A stretch of 64,000 nucleotides of DNA from Mesorhizobium sp. L-2-11 (GCF_016756595.1 NZ_AP023257.1:682001-746000), one strand, 5' to 3'; positions 47,475 to 56,485 are shown, counted from the stretch's first letter. Made by a program: numbers and translations. Notes: generated by a model from the letters alone, not told the origin.

Positions 47475-48752
47475 ATGTTCTACCAGCTCTACGAATTGAA
47501 CCACGCCGCCGTGCAGCCGGCCCGCGTCTATGCCGATGCGGTGCGGATGTTCTACACCAATCCGCTCAATCCGTTTGCGCACACGTCGTGGGGCCGCTCG
47601 GTCGCGGCGACGGCGGAATTGTTCGAGCGCACGACGCGCCGCTACAGCAAGCCGCAATTCGGCCTGACCAAGACCGTCGTCGACTGGAAAAGCGTCGATG
47701 TCACCGAAAAGACGGTGTGGTCGCGGCCGTTCTGCAATCTGCTCCGTTTCGAGCGGGCGGTTCCCGCCGGCCGCCGGCCTGATCCGAAGCTGCTGATCGT
47801 GGCGCCGATGTCCGGCCACTACGCGACGCTGCTGCGCGGCACGGTCGAGGCGATGCTGCCGTATGCCGAGGTTCACATCACCGACTGGGTCGACGCCCGC
47901 ATGGTGCCGCTCAGCGAGGGCAGCTTCGACCTCGACGACTACATCGACTACATCGTCGACATGCTGCATGCGCTGGGTCCCGACACCCACGTCATGGCGG
48001 TGAGCCAGCCTTCGGTCCCGGTGCTGGCGGCGGTGGCGCTGATGGAAACGCGCGGCGACCCGTTCGTTCCCTCGACGATGACGCTGATGGGCGGGCCGAT
48101 CGACACCCGCCGCAATCCGACCGCGGTCAACCTTTTGGCCGAGGAAAAGGGCACCGGCTGGTTCCGCGACAACGTCACCATGCAGGCGCCGTGGCCGGTG
48201 CCGGGTTTCGGCCGCGAGGTCTATCCCGGCTTCCTGCAGCTTTCGGGCTTCATGAGCATGAATCTCGACCGCCACATCATCGCCCACAAGGACTTCTTCA
48301 TGCACCTGGTGAAGAATGACGGCGACAGTGCCGAGAAGCACCGCGACTTCTACGACGAGTATATGGCGGTGATGGATCTGACAGCGGAGTTCTACCTGCA
48401 GACGGTCGACACCGTGTTCGTCCGCCATGCTCTGCCCAAGGGCGAAATGATGCATCGCGGCGTCGCCATCGATCCCGCAGACATCCGCAATGTCGCGCTG
48501 TTCACTGTCGAGGGCGAGAACGACGACATTTCCGGCCTCGGCCAGACCCAGGCCGCGCACGACCTCTGCATCAACATCCCGGCGGACAGGCACGCTCACT
48601 ACGTGCAGCCGGCGGTCGGCCATTACGGCGTCTTCAACGGCTCGCGCTTTCGCTCCGAAATCGTGCCGCGCATTGTCGACTTCATCACCAGCTATGGCCG
48701 CCAGACCCGCGTTGCGGTGAAGCCGAGGCTGGTTCGAACCGCCAAAAAGTAA
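47475..48752 (+). CDS. phaZ: Intracellular polyhydroxyalkanoate depolymerase
   Basis: Alpha/beta-fold enzyme (425 aa) that breaks down stored poly-3-hydroxybutyrate in the cytoplasm. It starts MFYQLYELNHAAVQPARVYA, typical of PhaZ. The nucleophile region is HVMAVSQPSVPVLAAV; in Ralstonia PhaZ1 the equivalent residue is recalled as Cys183, but here it is S177. The acid D350 (EGENDDISG) and H383 (VGHYGVFNGSR) are 33 residues apart, as in Ralstonia (355, 388). The start follows GCGGAG. An enzyme using Ser is possible (AGC is one base from TGC). Confidence 0.92.
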   Translation: MFYQLYELNHAAVQPARVYADAVRMFYTNPLNPFAHTSWGRSVAATAELFERTTRRYSKPQFGLTKTVVDWKSVDVTEKTVWSRPFCNLLRFERAVPAGRRPDPKLLIVAPMSGHYATLLRGTVEAMLPYAEVHITDWVDARMVPLSEGSFDLDDYIDYIVDMLHALGPDTHVMAVSQPSVPVLAAVALMETRGDPFVPSTMTLMGGPIDTRRNPTAVNLLAEEKGTGWFRDNVTMQAPWPVPGFGREVYPGFLQLSGFMSMNLDRHIIAHKDFFMHLVKNDGDSAEKHRDFYDEYMAVMDLTAEFYLQTVDTVFVRHALPKGEMMHRGVAIDPADIRNVALFTVEGENDDISGLGQTQAAHDLCINIPADRHAHYVQPAVGHYGVFNGSRFRSEIVPRIVDFITSYGRQTRVAVKPRLVRTAKK

Positions 48753-48913
48753 AGATCTCCCGGATGGCAGCCGCTGTTCAAGTCGACCTGTTGCACAATA
48801 GCCGCGCTTTCGGCCGTGTGGGTAACCATATCGCAAAACTGGCCGTTGGTATAATTGACAGGGACTGTAGATCGCCCTTAACGTTTCATTAACAACAAGG
48901 GACGAGGGGGACT

Positions 48914-49531
48914 ATGATTTCCTCACCAATGGCGAGAGGGCTGCGCGTGTGCGCCCTGTTAGGGCTGGCTTGTGCGACAGGCTGGTCGACCGCGGCTTCG
49001 GCGGCCGGACCAATGGCGACCGGCGGCCCGACATCGCAGCCGATCGGCCATTACGATTTCTGCAAGACCAGTCCAGCCGAATGCTCGATCCACCCGGGCA
49101 ATCTCGCCCCCGCCACCATGACCGGCGCGCTCTGGCGCAAGATTCTCAGCGTCAACGCCAGGGTTAACAACGCCGTCAAGCCGATAAGCGACATCGACAT
49201 TTATGGCAAGGACGAGGTCTGGGCCTACCCCGTCAGGGGCGTTGGCGACTGTGAGGACTATGTCCTGGAAAAACGCCGCGAATTGAACCGCTTGGGCGTG
49301 TCCTACGCCAATCTTCTGATGACCGTCGTGCGCAAGCCGGACGGCGAGGGCCATGCCGTGCTGACCGTGCGCACAAGCAAGGGCGACTACGTCCTCGACA
49401 ATCTGGAAGGAAAAGTCCGCGCCTGGGACCGGACCGGCTACCGCTTCCTCAAGCGGCAGGCGATCGACAATACCGGTCGCTGGGTGTCGATCCGTGATGG
49501 CCAGCCGGTTCTGGTCGGCGCGGTCCAGTAA
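48914..49531 (+). CDS. Transglutaminase-like cysteine peptidase (BTLCP)
   Basis: Predicted exported protease (205 aa). A signal peptide (RGLRVCALLGLACATGWST, ending AASAAG) precedes the domain. The catalytic triad is C113 (GVGDCEDYVLEK), H147 (GEGHAVLTV) and D162 (DYVLDNLEG). Related LapG-type proteases cut adhesins, but those carry specific partners (LapD) not seen here. The start at 48914 follows ACGAGGGGG, and the gap upstream contains A/T-rich sequence. Confidence 0.88.
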   Translation: MISSPMARGLRVCALLGLACATGWSTAASAAGPMATGGPTSQPIGHYDFCKTSPAECSIHPGNLAPATMTGALWRKILSVNARVNNAVKPISDIDIYGKDEVWAYPVRGVGDCEDYVLEKRRELNRLGVSYANLLMTVVRKPDGEGHAVLTVRTSKGDYVLDNLEGKVRAWDRTGYRFLKRQAIDNTGRWVSIRDGQPVLVGAVQ

Positions 49532-49587
49532 GGTCTTCACAAGCGATCACTGGATCGCTTCGTTTCGCCGTACCCTGGTCCAGCCAT

Positions 49588-49704
49588 TTGCGCTGCCCCT
49601 AACCTGCACCAGCGTTACAGAAAAGGACGCCAACGTCGCGGCCAGCCCTTTCTCCCCGTCACTATACGGGGAGAAATGCCCAGCAGGGCAATGAGGGGCG
49701 GCGC
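49588..49704. repeat. Palindromic mosaic element, family A, partial copy 5
   Basis: Shortened element: GCGCTGCCCCTAACCTGC at one end, then CTTTCTCCCCGTCACTATACGGGGAGAAA and GCAATGAGGGGCGGCGCC. The central TTGGCGAAAC piece is missing. It ends the plus-strand transcript ahead of the convergent HTH gene. Confidence 0.82.
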
Positions 49705-49746
49705 CGGCATCGACAATTGATCCCCTCCACACGAGTCGGACAAACA

Positions 49747-50112
49747 CTACGTCCGCCCCAGCGCGGCGCGGATCGATGCGGTGATGCGGCGAAGCTCCGC
49801 CTCGTCGAGTTTTTCGATGTTTTCGGCCAGGACATTGGCAAGCTCGGTGGCGGCGGGGCTGAGACCCGACGTGTCGAGCTTCACCCGCGGGTGCGAGGTC
49901 TCGGCCAATCGCGCGAGTTCTTCGGCATCGTCCCAGATGACATTGAAATAGCCGATGATCTTCTGGATCAGCGTCCAGGTCGGCGCGCCGCGGCGGCCGT
50001 GCTCCAGCGCCGACAGATAGGCGGCGCTGACGCCGATCGCCCTGGCCATCGCCTTTTGGCTGACGCCGCGTTCGCTCCGCAGGGCGCGAAGCTTTTCGCC
50101 GAACGGGGTCAC
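49747..50112 (-). CDS. XRE-family helix-turn-helix regulator
   Basis: Predicted 121-aa regulator with an N-terminal XRE-type HTH (FGEKLRALRSERGVSQKAMA, IGVSAAYLSALEHGRRGAP, IQKIIGYFNVIW). A C-terminal helical part (ETSHPRVKLDTSGLSPAATE, then EKLDEAELRRITASIRAALG) could mediate dimerisation. GTG 50112 is chosen because GAGGATGG precedes it; longer readings lack a better start. It lies 34 bp beyond the Smr gene, at the end of the mltA operon, and its target is unknown. Confidence 0.85.
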   Translation of the reverse strand: MTPFGEKLRALRSERGVSQKAMARAIGVSAAYLSALEHGRRGAPTWTLIQKIIGYFNVIWDDAEELARLAETSHPRVKLDTSGLSPAATELANVLAENIEKLDEAELRRITASIRAALGRT

Positions 50113-50146
50113 AAGTCCATCCTCGTGGGGTATGTGCGCATCCGCA

Positions 50147-50674
50147 TCAGCGCGCGCGCCGCAGGCGGACATAGAGCGCGCCCGAGCCGCCATGCTTGCG
50201 GGCGGCGTGGTCGTGGCTGGAAACCAGCGGCCTGAATGCGGGTGTCGACAGCCAGGCCGGCACGGCGCGCCGCAAGATGCCGTCGCCGCCGGACGAGGAG
50301 CCCTTGCCGGTGATCACCAGCACATAGCGGATGCCGCCGGCATGCGCCCGGTGCAGGAAGGAAAACAGAAGCGAATAGGCTTCGTCCTGGCTCAGCCCAT
50401 GCAGATCGACGCGGCCTTCGATCGGCAGCCGGCCCTTCGACAGTTTTTCCAGCGTCGGCTCGTCGAGCGCATGCGAAACATGCTGCGTCCTGGCTTTCGT
50501 GGCCGCAGCAGGAGCCATCGCCTGGGCACGCGTCTTGGTGTCATCAGCGGTGTCCGCCGGGCCAATATCCGGGATCTCGATGGCGGCCTTGCCCTTCAGC
50601 GGCTTGGCCGTGCGCGCCACCAGGTTCCACAGGACCCGGTCGTCCTCGGTCAGCCTGTCGATGCGCCGGGTCAT
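50147..50674 (-). CDS. Smr-domain (Smr/MutS2 C-terminal-like) protein
   Basis: Predicted nuclease (175 aa). The N-terminal part is polar and low in complexity (TRAQAMAPAAATKARTQHVS). The C-terminal Smr domain is clear: VDLHGLSQDEAYSLLFSFL, with the DLHG motif, VLVITGKGSSS (TGKG) and the final GALYVRLRR. Free Smr proteins nick or cleave nucleic acids in other bacteria. The ATG at 50674 overlaps the mltA TGA (ATGA). Confidence 0.92.
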   Translation of the reverse strand: MTRRIDRLTEDDRVLWNLVARTAKPLKGKAAIEIPDIGPADTADDTKTRAQAMAPAAATKARTQHVSHALDEPTLEKLSKGRLPIEGRVDLHGLSQDEAYSLLFSFLHRAHAGGIRYVLVITGKGSSSGGDGILRRAVPAWLSTPAFRPLVSSHDHAARKHGGSGALYVRLRRAR

Positions 50675-51810
50675 CGCGCCGCTCCCGGCACAAGCCGACG
50701 CGGGATCAGCGCGTAGAAATCGGCAGGGTTGCGGACAACGCCGGCGATCTCGCCGGCCGCATCTCCCGTACCGGTGAACAGATCGCCACGGGCTGGGCCG
50801 GTGATGGCCGAGCCGGTGTCCTGCGCGATCATCAGCCGCCGGAACGGCTTGTTGTCGAAAGCGGTCAGCGACGGCCCATCGATGTAGAACGGCGTGCCGA
50901 ATGTATGCAGCAGACGGTCGACAGCGACGGAGCGGCCCGGCGTCAGCGGCACTTTTGCGGCGGCGATCGGCCCGAGTTCCAGGTCGTCGGCCGCCGCCGC
51001 CTCGCTGGCGGAAATCTCGCGGAAAAAAATATAGGAGCGGTTGCGCCACAGGACCTCGTCGAGGCGCTCAGGATGCGCCTTGAACCAGGCGCGGACCGAC
51101 TGCATGGTTACCGCTTCCAGCGGGATTTCGCCCAGCTCACCCAGGATCTTGCCCGGTCCGGTAAAGCGCTGGCCGGATTTGGCGGCGTAGGTGACGCGGC
51201 AAAGCCGGCCGTCGGTCATGGCGAGCCGCGCAGAACCCTGCACGTGGATGAAGAAGGCATCGACCTTGTCGGCGAGCCAGGCGATTTCCAATCCCCTGCC
51301 CGCCAATTCCTTGCCAGCGAGCGCGCCGCGCTCGATCTCGCCGCGGTCGAAATACTCGACCAGTCCTTCCGGCGTGGCGCGGCCGAAGGCGAGATAGGGA
51401 TCCATTCCGTCGGGCCGGTTGGCGTCGTCGATGTCGACGAGATCGGCCGGACGCGACAGCAGCGGCACCGTAAATCGTTCGGTTCGCACCGGCGAAGCAT
51501 CGACAACCGGTTCATAGAAGCCGGTGACGAGGCCGGCGCCGCCGCCTTCCGCCGCAATATGTGCCGGGATGAAATGACGCTCGAAGAAGGCGCGGGCTTC
51601 GCGTCGGTCGGTTGGCGAAACGGCGCGGGCAGCAGCATAGGCCTCGATGAAGGCATCGAAGTCGACACCGAGCCCGCCGGAGCGATAGGGTTTCGTCAGG
51701 ATGTGAAAAGCCGAACGCCGGAAAGCGGCGAACGCGGCCAGATGGTCGTCCTCGTCCCAGCCGGGCAGATCGCCAAAGGATTTTTCGCGGAACGCCTGAG
51801 AAAGCGACAC
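50671..51810 (-). CDS. mltA: Membrane-bound lytic murein transglycosylase A family (MltA)
   Basis: Lytic transglycosylase (379 aa) that cleaves peptidoglycan glycan strands, with both MltA and 3D domains. Features: VTGFYEPVVDAS, IHVQGSARL, RSYIFFREI and the active-site stretch QDTGSAITGPARGD with the catalytic Asp (3D domain). No signal peptide or lipobox precedes it: the frame opens MSLSQAFREKSFGD, only 24 bp after the Tim44-like gene. The GTG at 51810 is the only start. In E. coli MltA is a lipoprotein, so a cytoplasmic or alternatively exported enzyme is a notable difference. Confidence 0.9.
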   Translation of the reverse strand: MSLSQAFREKSFGDLPGWDEDDHLAAFAAFRRSAFHILTKPYRSGGLGVDFDAFIEAYAAARAVSPTDRREARAFFERHFIPAHIAAEGGGAGLVTGFYEPVVDASPVRTERFTVPLLSRPADLVDIDDANRPDGMDPYLAFGRATPEGLVEYFDRGEIERGALAGKELAGRGLEIAWLADKVDAFFIHVQGSARLAMTDGRLCRVTYAAKSGQRFTGPGKILGELGEIPLEAVTMQSVRAWFKAHPERLDEVLWRNRSYIFFREISASEAAAADDLELGPIAAAKVPLTPGRSVAVDRLLHTFGTPFYIDGPSLTAFDNKPFRRLMIAQDTGSAITGPARGDLFTGTGDAAGEIAGVVRNPADFYALIPRRLVPGAAR

Positions 51811-51834
51811 GACAGACCCCGCCGTGGTCCGGGC

Positions 51835-52536
51835 TCAGTCTTCTTCTTCGGTGGCGACGAGCTTCCAGTTCGGGTCGCGCGAGCGCGTATCGCGGGCAAA
51901 GGTCCAGACGTCCTTGACCTCGGCGACGGTTTCGGGATCGCCGTCGATGACGGCGCCGGCCTTGTCGCGCGTTGCCGAAATCAGTTCGCTGACGATGCGC
52001 AAAGTGATATGCGCCTCGCTGCCCTTCATCTCGGCGGAAACGATATCGGCCTTGTCTATGCCGACGAAGGAGGATTGGATCTTTTCCGATTTCGCCTCGC
52101 GGTCGCCGATCGCTGCGACAAAGCCGTCATAGACCTCGCGCGACAACAGGTTCTTCAGCGTCTTGCGGTCGCCATCGGCATAGGCCATGACGATCATCTC
52201 ATAGGCCATCTTGGCGCCGTCGACGAAGCTCTTGGGGTCGAATGCCGGATCATTGTCCTTGATCGCGCGCAGGCCCTTGTTGAGATCGGTGTCAGGCTTG
52301 GCGAAGGCGTCGATCGCCGCATAGGCGTCGTTTGCCGGCTCTCCCGGCGCTCGCTTGCGCGGCAGCGAGACCACATTCTCGGGCTTCTGGGCGTCGTCGC
52401 GGGTGCGGCCGGCCGTATAGGGATCGAAGGGCGGGCGCTCACTGCCGGTGCGGCGGCCGAGCACATTGCGCAGCTGGAAAAAGATCACAACCGCCGCAAC
52501 CAGAAAGAAAATCGTGCCGAAGTCGAAGAATCCCAT
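51835..52536 (-). CDS. Tim44-like domain protein (TimA family)
   Basis: Predicted membrane-anchored protein (233 aa). An N-terminal helix (GTIFFLVAAVVIFFQLRNVL) is followed by a polar linker and a Tim44-like domain (AMKGSEAHITLRIVSEL-like, with the matching VKDVWTFARDTRSRDPNWKL). Mitochondrial Tim44 tethers the import motor; bacterial homologues are envelope proteins of unclear role. The ATG at 52536 (MGFFDFGTIF) is chosen; a TTG four codons upstream is unlikely. It is divergent from fxsA. Confidence 0.88.
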   Translation of the reverse strand: MGFFDFGTIFFLVAAVVIFFQLRNVLGRRTGSERPPFDPYTAGRTRDDAQKPENVVSLPRKRAPGEPANDAYAAIDAFAKPDTDLNKGLRAIKDNDPAFDPKSFVDGAKMAYEMIVMAYADGDRKTLKNLLSREVYDGFVAAIGDREAKSEKIQSSFVGIDKADIVSAEMKGSEAHITLRIVSELISATRDKAGAVIDGDPETVAEVKDVWTFARDTRSRDPNWKLVATEEED

Positions 52537-52736
52537 ATCTTCCGCCAATCAATCCCTACTCCGGCTGGACCGCCCGGCCAGGCGCTGGCTGCGGTCGCAT
52601 AGCGTTCAACATCCAAAGCATATAGAACGCAAGCTGCAATCATTCAAATTAAAGGCAGCCATACCTATCTAAAAGGCTCAGTGCCAGCGGCGATTGCCCG
52701 CCGGCCGGCAAAACATCGAGAACGATCGGTCCAGAT

Positions 52737-53231
52737 TTGCGCATTTCGCTGCTTCCCCTGTTCATCCTGGCGCTTCCGCTGCTGGAGATCGCCGGTTTCG
52801 TCGTTGTCGGCCAGGAGGTCGGCGCCCTGGCGACGGTCGGCCTGGTGCTCGCTTCGAGCATCGCCGGCGCGCTGTTGTTGCGATACCAGGGGTTCGGCGT
52901 CATGACCCGGGTCCGTGCCGAAATGGACGCCGGACGTGATCCAAGCCGTCAGCTCGCGCATGGCGCCATGATCGTGCTGGCAGCGATCCTGCTCATCATT
53001 CCCGGCTTCATAACTGACATTTTCGGCATTCTGCTGCTGCTGCCGCCGGTCCGCGACCTCGCCTGGCGGCGGCTGAAAGGCCGCATCGTGATGGCGACCA
53101 GTTTCGGCAGCGGCGGATTCCGGGCGAGGCCGCGCGACAAGACCATCGAACTCGACGACAGCGACTATTCGCGCGGCGACGAGCGCGGCCCCGATCACAA
53201 TTCCCCCTGGCGCCGCCTCAAGGACGAGTAG
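52737..53231 (+). CDS. fxsA: FxsA family membrane protein
   Basis: Membrane protein (164 aa) of the FxsA (suppressor of F exclusion) family. Three to four hydrophobic helices are visible (LPLFILALPLLEIAGF, GALATVGLVLASSIAGALLL, IVLAAILLIIPGFITDIFGILLLL), then a charged tail. The EMDAGRDPSRQLAHGAMI segment is family typical. Function is unclear beyond phage-exclusion suppression in E. coli. The start is a TTG at 52737; no ATG or GTG is available and no clear ribosome site is seen, so the N-terminus is less certain. Confidence 0.83.
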   Translation: MRISLLPLFILALPLLEIAGFVVVGQEVGALATVGLVLASSIAGALLLRYQGFGVMTRVRAEMDAGRDPSRQLAHGAMIVLAAILLIIPGFITDIFGILLLLPPVRDLAWRRLKGRIVMATSFGSGGFRARPRDKTIELDDSDYSRGDERGPDHNSPWRRLKDE

Positions 53232-53240
53232 GCGCGGCGC

Positions 53241-53394
53241 TTTCTTCCTTCTCCCCTTGTGGGAGAAGGTGGATCGGCGCGTAGCGCCGAGACGGAAGAG
53301 GGGTGTTGGACGGAGTGCATCGCAGCCAAGCTGGAACACCCCTCATCCGACCTCGCTTCGCGAGGCCACCTTCTCCCACAAGGGGAGAAGGAAG
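53241..53394. repeat. Palindromic mosaic element, family D, copy 3
   Basis: Inverted arms TTCCTTCTCCCCTTGTGGGAGAAGG and its inverse near 53368-53394. Inside are CGGCGCGTAGCGCCG and CCTCGCTTCGCGAGG hairpins, with ACACCCCTC ends matching. It lies between fxsA and secB. Confidence 0.85.
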
Positions 53395-53501
53395 AGCGGA
53401 GGGAGAGCAGCGCAAACCTTGTCTTGTCATGCCGGCCATGGTAGCGAACGCCCGATTTCAATCCGGTCAGCAACGCTGCCGAGGCAAAAGGACAAAGGCT
53501 T

Positions 53502-54002
53502 ATGGCCAGCAATGACGACGCGCCGACCAGCGCGGCCAGTGGCAACGGCGACGCGACGCAGCCTTCGCTCAGCGTGCTTGCCCAATATGTGAAGGACCTT
53601 TCCTTCGAAAGCCCCGGCGCGCCGAACTCGCTGCGCGGCCGCGACAAGGCTCCCGGCATTGCCATCAACGTCAATGTCAACGCCAACCCGCTTTCGGACA
53701 AGCAGTTCGACGTCAATCTGACGCTGAACGCCAAGGCGTCCTTCGACAAGGAAGTGCTGTTCAACGTCGAGCTGGTCTATGGCGGCGTGTTCGCCATCAG
53801 CGGCTTCCCGCAGGAGCACATGCTGCCGCTGCTGTTCATCGAATGCCCGCGGCTGCTGTTCCCGTTCGCCAGGCAGATCGTCGCCGAGGCGACGCGCAAT
53901 GGCGGCTTCCCGCCGCTGATGCTCGATCCGATCGATTTCGCGCAGATGTTCCAGCAGAAGCTGGCCGAGGACCAGGCCGCCAGCAAGGTCAAGGTGAGCT
54001 GA
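53502..54002 (+). CDS. secB: Protein-export chaperone SecB
   Basis: Tetrameric cytosolic chaperone (166 aa) that keeps preproteins unfolded and delivers them to SecA. The core begins [19 protein letters not shown] and continues [41 protein letters not shown] and [20 protein letters not shown], all family motifs. The N-terminus is an Asn/Asp/Thr-rich tail. A terminator hairpin follows the stop. Confidence 0.96.
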   Translation: MASNDDAPTSAASGNGDATQPSLSVLAQYVKDLSFESPGAPNSLRGRDKAPGIAINVNVNANPLSDKQFDVNLTLNAKASFDKEVLFNVELVYGGVFAISGFPQEHMLPLLFIECPRLLFPFARQIVAEATRNGGFPPLMLDPIDFAQMFQQKLAEDQAASKVKVS

Positions 54003-54021
54003 AGCTCGGTGACGTTTGAAA

Positions 54022-54050
54022 AACCCGGCCTCGCGCCGGGTTTTTTGTTT
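54022..54050 (+). terminator. Rho-independent terminator after secB
   Basis: AAACCCGGC-CTCGC-GCCGGGTTT hairpin followed by a T-rich run (TTTTTTGTT), about 20 bp past the secB stop. The shape is a classical intrinsic terminator for the plus strand; on the minus strand the paired A tract gives some bidirectional potential. Confidence 0.88.
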
Positions 54051-54067
54051 GGGACGTCGGCGGGACA

Positions 54068-54203
54068 GCGCCCCCCTCTGGCCTGCCGGCCATCTCCCCC
54101 TCAAGGGGGGAGATCGGCAGCCCAAGCGTCTTCGCTCATTCCTGCGACGATGAAGATTGGCGAAGGCTGATGGGGGAGATGTCCGGCAGGACATTGGGGG
54201 GCC
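54068..54203. repeat. Palindromic mosaic element, family B, copy 3
   Basis: Left arm GCGCCCCCCTCTGGCCTGCC; right arm GTCCGGCAGGACATTGGGGGG, imperfectly matched. It has ATCTCCCCCTCAAGGGGGGAGAT and a central GATTGGCGAAGG piece. It lies between the secB terminator and the dnaQ stop. Confidence 0.8.
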
Positions 54204-54228
54204 GACCGGGCGCACCCGCCAAAAATCA

Positions 54229-54948
54229 CTATGCCGCGGAACTCGCTTCCCGGGCGACGCGCAGCCAGAGCGCCTTTTCGCCCAAAGTGCCGACCATGCT
54301 CGCATGCGCGGCGCGCTCTGCTTCGGTCAGGCGAGACGGCAGCGCTATCGGCCGCGCACCGATGCTGATGTCGATGTCGTCGACGTTTCTCCTGCCGCCG
54401 GCCGGCGCCGTGGCGCTGTCGAGGATGAGCGCCGCCTGCTTGCCGCCGATGAGCTCGATATAGACCTCGGCCAGCAATTCCGAATCGAGCAGCGCGCCGT
54501 GCTTGGTGCGGCGGGCATTGTCGATGCCGTAGCGCCGGCACAACGCGTCCAGCGAATTGGGCCCCATCGGATGCTTGCGACGCGCCAGCGCCAGCGTGTC
54601 GACGACAAGTCCGGGGTCGACGACCGGATGACCAAGCCGGCCGAATTCGACATTGAGGAAGGCGATATCGAAAGTCGCATTGTGGGCGACCAGCTTGGCG
54701 CCGTCGATGAAGGCAAGGAACTCCTCGGCGATGTCGCTGAAAGTCGGCTTGCCCATGAGGTCGGCAGCGCTGATGCCATGAACGGCCTGCGCCTCGGCAT
54801 GGATCGGTCGTCCCTGCGGATTGATGTAGTGGTGGAAGGTGCGGCCGGTCGGGAAACGATTGACCAGCTCGATGCAGCCGAGCTCGATGACGCGGTCATC
54901 GCGGAAATCGAGGCCGGTGGTTTCCGTATCGAAGATGATCTCGCGCAT
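54229..54948 (-). CDS. dnaQ: DNA polymerase III epsilon subunit
   Basis: 3'-5' proofreading exonuclease of the replicase (239 aa). Exo I is DTETTG (residues 7-12, Asp7 and Glu9), Exo II LVAHNATFDIAFLNVEF and Exo III RTKHGALLDSELLAEVY. The C-terminal region (about 60 residues) would bind the alpha subunit. The ATG at 54948 (MREIIFDTETTG) starts right before Exo I. The neighbours coaE and aroE are typical for Rhizobiales close to oriC. Confidence 0.95.
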   Translation of the reverse strand: MREIIFDTETTGLDFRDDRVIELGCIELVNRFPTGRTFHHYINPQGRPIHAEAQAVHGISAADLMGKPTFSDIAEEFLAFIDGAKLVAHNATFDIAFLNVEFGRLGHPVVDPGLVVDTLALARRKHPMGPNSLDALCRRYGIDNARRTKHGALLDSELLAEVYIELIGGKQAALILDSATAPAGGRRNVDDIDISIGARPIALPSRLTEAERAAHASMVGTLGEKALWLRVAREASSAA

Positions 54949-55033
54949 CGATTCAGTCCGTTGGGTCCGGCGTTGGTCCAGCCGAATCATATGAGAACAA
55001 ATTGGCAACATACTGCGCCGGACGCAAGCGCCG

Positions 55034-55636
55034 TTATGCAGTTCTGCCGGGCTTATCCCCAACCAGTTCAGCGACGATCGCTTTGACCGCCGCGCGCGCC
55101 GCATCAAAACCCTGTCCGGTGTCGATGACGAAATCGGCCGCTTCACGCTTTTCAGCGTCGGCAACCTGCCTGGCCAGGATCGACGCCAGTTTGTCCTCGC
55201 TCATGCCCGGCCGCGCCAGCACGCGGGCGCGCTGGATGTCGGGCGACGCGGTGACGACCACGACCTTGTCGACACGGTCGCGGCCGCCGGTTTCGAACAG
55301 CAGCGGGATGTCGAGAACGACAAGCGGCGCGCCGGCAGCCCGGTGTCTGGCGAGGAAAGCGTCAGCGTCGGCGCGGACCAGTGGGTGGATGATCGCTTCG
55401 AGCCGTTTTAGTGCGGCTGCATCGCCGAGCACCCGCTCGGCCAGCTTGGTGCGATCGACCGAGCCGGATTTTGTCGTTCCGGGAAACGCCGCCTCGACCA
55501 GCGGAGCAGCCTTGCCGGCGTAGAGACGATGCACCACCTCGTCCGAATCGTGGACAGGCACGCCGGCCTCGGCAAACATCCTGGCCGTCGTCGACTTGCC
55601 CATGCCGATTGATCCGGTGAGGCCGAGCACGATCAT
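55034..55636 (-). CDS. coaE: Dephospho-CoA kinase
   Basis: Last enzyme of coenzyme A synthesis (200 aa). The P-loop is GLTGSIGMGKST at the N-terminus, and the adjacent VHDSDEVVHRLYAGKAA carries the substrate Asp. VLDIPLLFETGGRDRVDK closes the core. The ATG at 55636 (MIVLGLTGSI) is 6 bp past the aroE stop. It forms an operon with aroE and maf. Confidence 0.95.
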   Translation of the reverse strand: MIVLGLTGSIGMGKSTTARMFAEAGVPVHDSDEVVHRLYAGKAAPLVEAAFPGTTKSGSVDRTKLAERVLGDAAALKRLEAIIHPLVRADADAFLARHRAAGAPLVVLDIPLLFETGGRDRVDKVVVVTASPDIQRARVLARPGMSEDKLASILARQVADAEKREAADFVIDTGQGFDAARAAVKAIVAELVGDKPGRTA

Positions 55637-55642
55637 GCTTTT

Positions 55643-56485
55643 TTACTCCTCGGCGCCGAGATCGGCGACGATCAGCTGCCGCAATTCGGCAGTGACCTCG
55701 GGCCTGATGCCGAACCAGCGCTCGAAGCCGGGCACCGCCTGGTGCAGCAGCATGCCGAGCCCGTCGACGGTTTTCAGGCCGCGCGCTTTGGCGGCGGCCA
55801 GCAACGGCGTTTCCAGCGGCACATAGACAATGTCGGTGACGATGGCATGGTCCGGCAGCCTGGCCGGATCGGCGGACAGGCCTTCATTGCCATGCATGCC
55901 AAGCGCTGACGTGTTGACCAGCAGGCCGGCATCGGCAAGCAGCTCGCCGGTCGCCGCCGTGCCATGGGCCGAGACCCCGGCGCCGAAGCGGTGGCGCAGT
56001 TCCTCGGCTCGGGCGAGCGTCCGGTTGACGATGCGGATGTCACTGATGCCGCGCTGTTTGAGCGCATGGATGACCGCGCGGGCGGCGCCGCCGGCGCCGA
56101 GCACCACCGCTGGGCCGTTTGTGGCCCAGCCCGGCGCATGCTCGTCGAGATTGGCGGCAAAGCCATGGACGTCGGTGTTGCCGCCGCACAGTTTTCCGCC
56201 CTCGAGCCACAGCGTGTTGACGGCGCCGATCTGTTCGGCCGCAGCGTCGCGGCGCGCCGCCAGCGCGAAGGCGGCCTCCTTGTGCGGGATGGTGACGTTG
56301 CCGCCACGATAGCCATTCGCCTCGAGTGTTTCGACGAATTCGGCAAAAGCCTCCGGCGCAACGTCGATCGCCCGGTAGCTGCCGTCGATGCCGTATTTCG
56401 CCAGCCAGTGGGCGTGGATCTTCGGCGACCGCGAATGCGCGACCGGGTGACCGATGACGAAGGCCTTTTTCGCCACCTCAGCCAT
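55643..56485 (-). CDS. aroE: Shikimate dehydrogenase
   Basis: NADPH-dependent enzyme of the shikimate pathway (280 aa). Substrate site: [24 protein letters not shown] (with the catalytic Lys) and NTDVHGF. The nucleotide site is [16 protein letters not shown], and the terminal [17 protein letters not shown] is typical. The ATG at 56485 ([10 protein letters not shown]) lies inside the end of maf (8-bp overlap). Confidence 0.95.
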   Translation of the reverse strand: MAEVAKKAFVIGHPVAHSRSPKIHAHWLAKYGIDGSYRAIDVAPEAFAEFVETLEANGYRGGNVTIPHKEAAFALAARRDAAAEQIGAVNTLWLEGGKLCGGNTDVHGFAANLDEHAPGWATNGPAVVLGAGGAARAVIHALKQRGISDIRIVNRTLARAEELRHRFGAGVSAHGTAATGELLADAGLLVNTSALGMHGNEGLSADPARLPDHAIVTDIVYVPLETPLLAAAKARGLKTVDGLGMLLHQAVPGFERWFGIRPEVTAELRQLIVADLGAEE

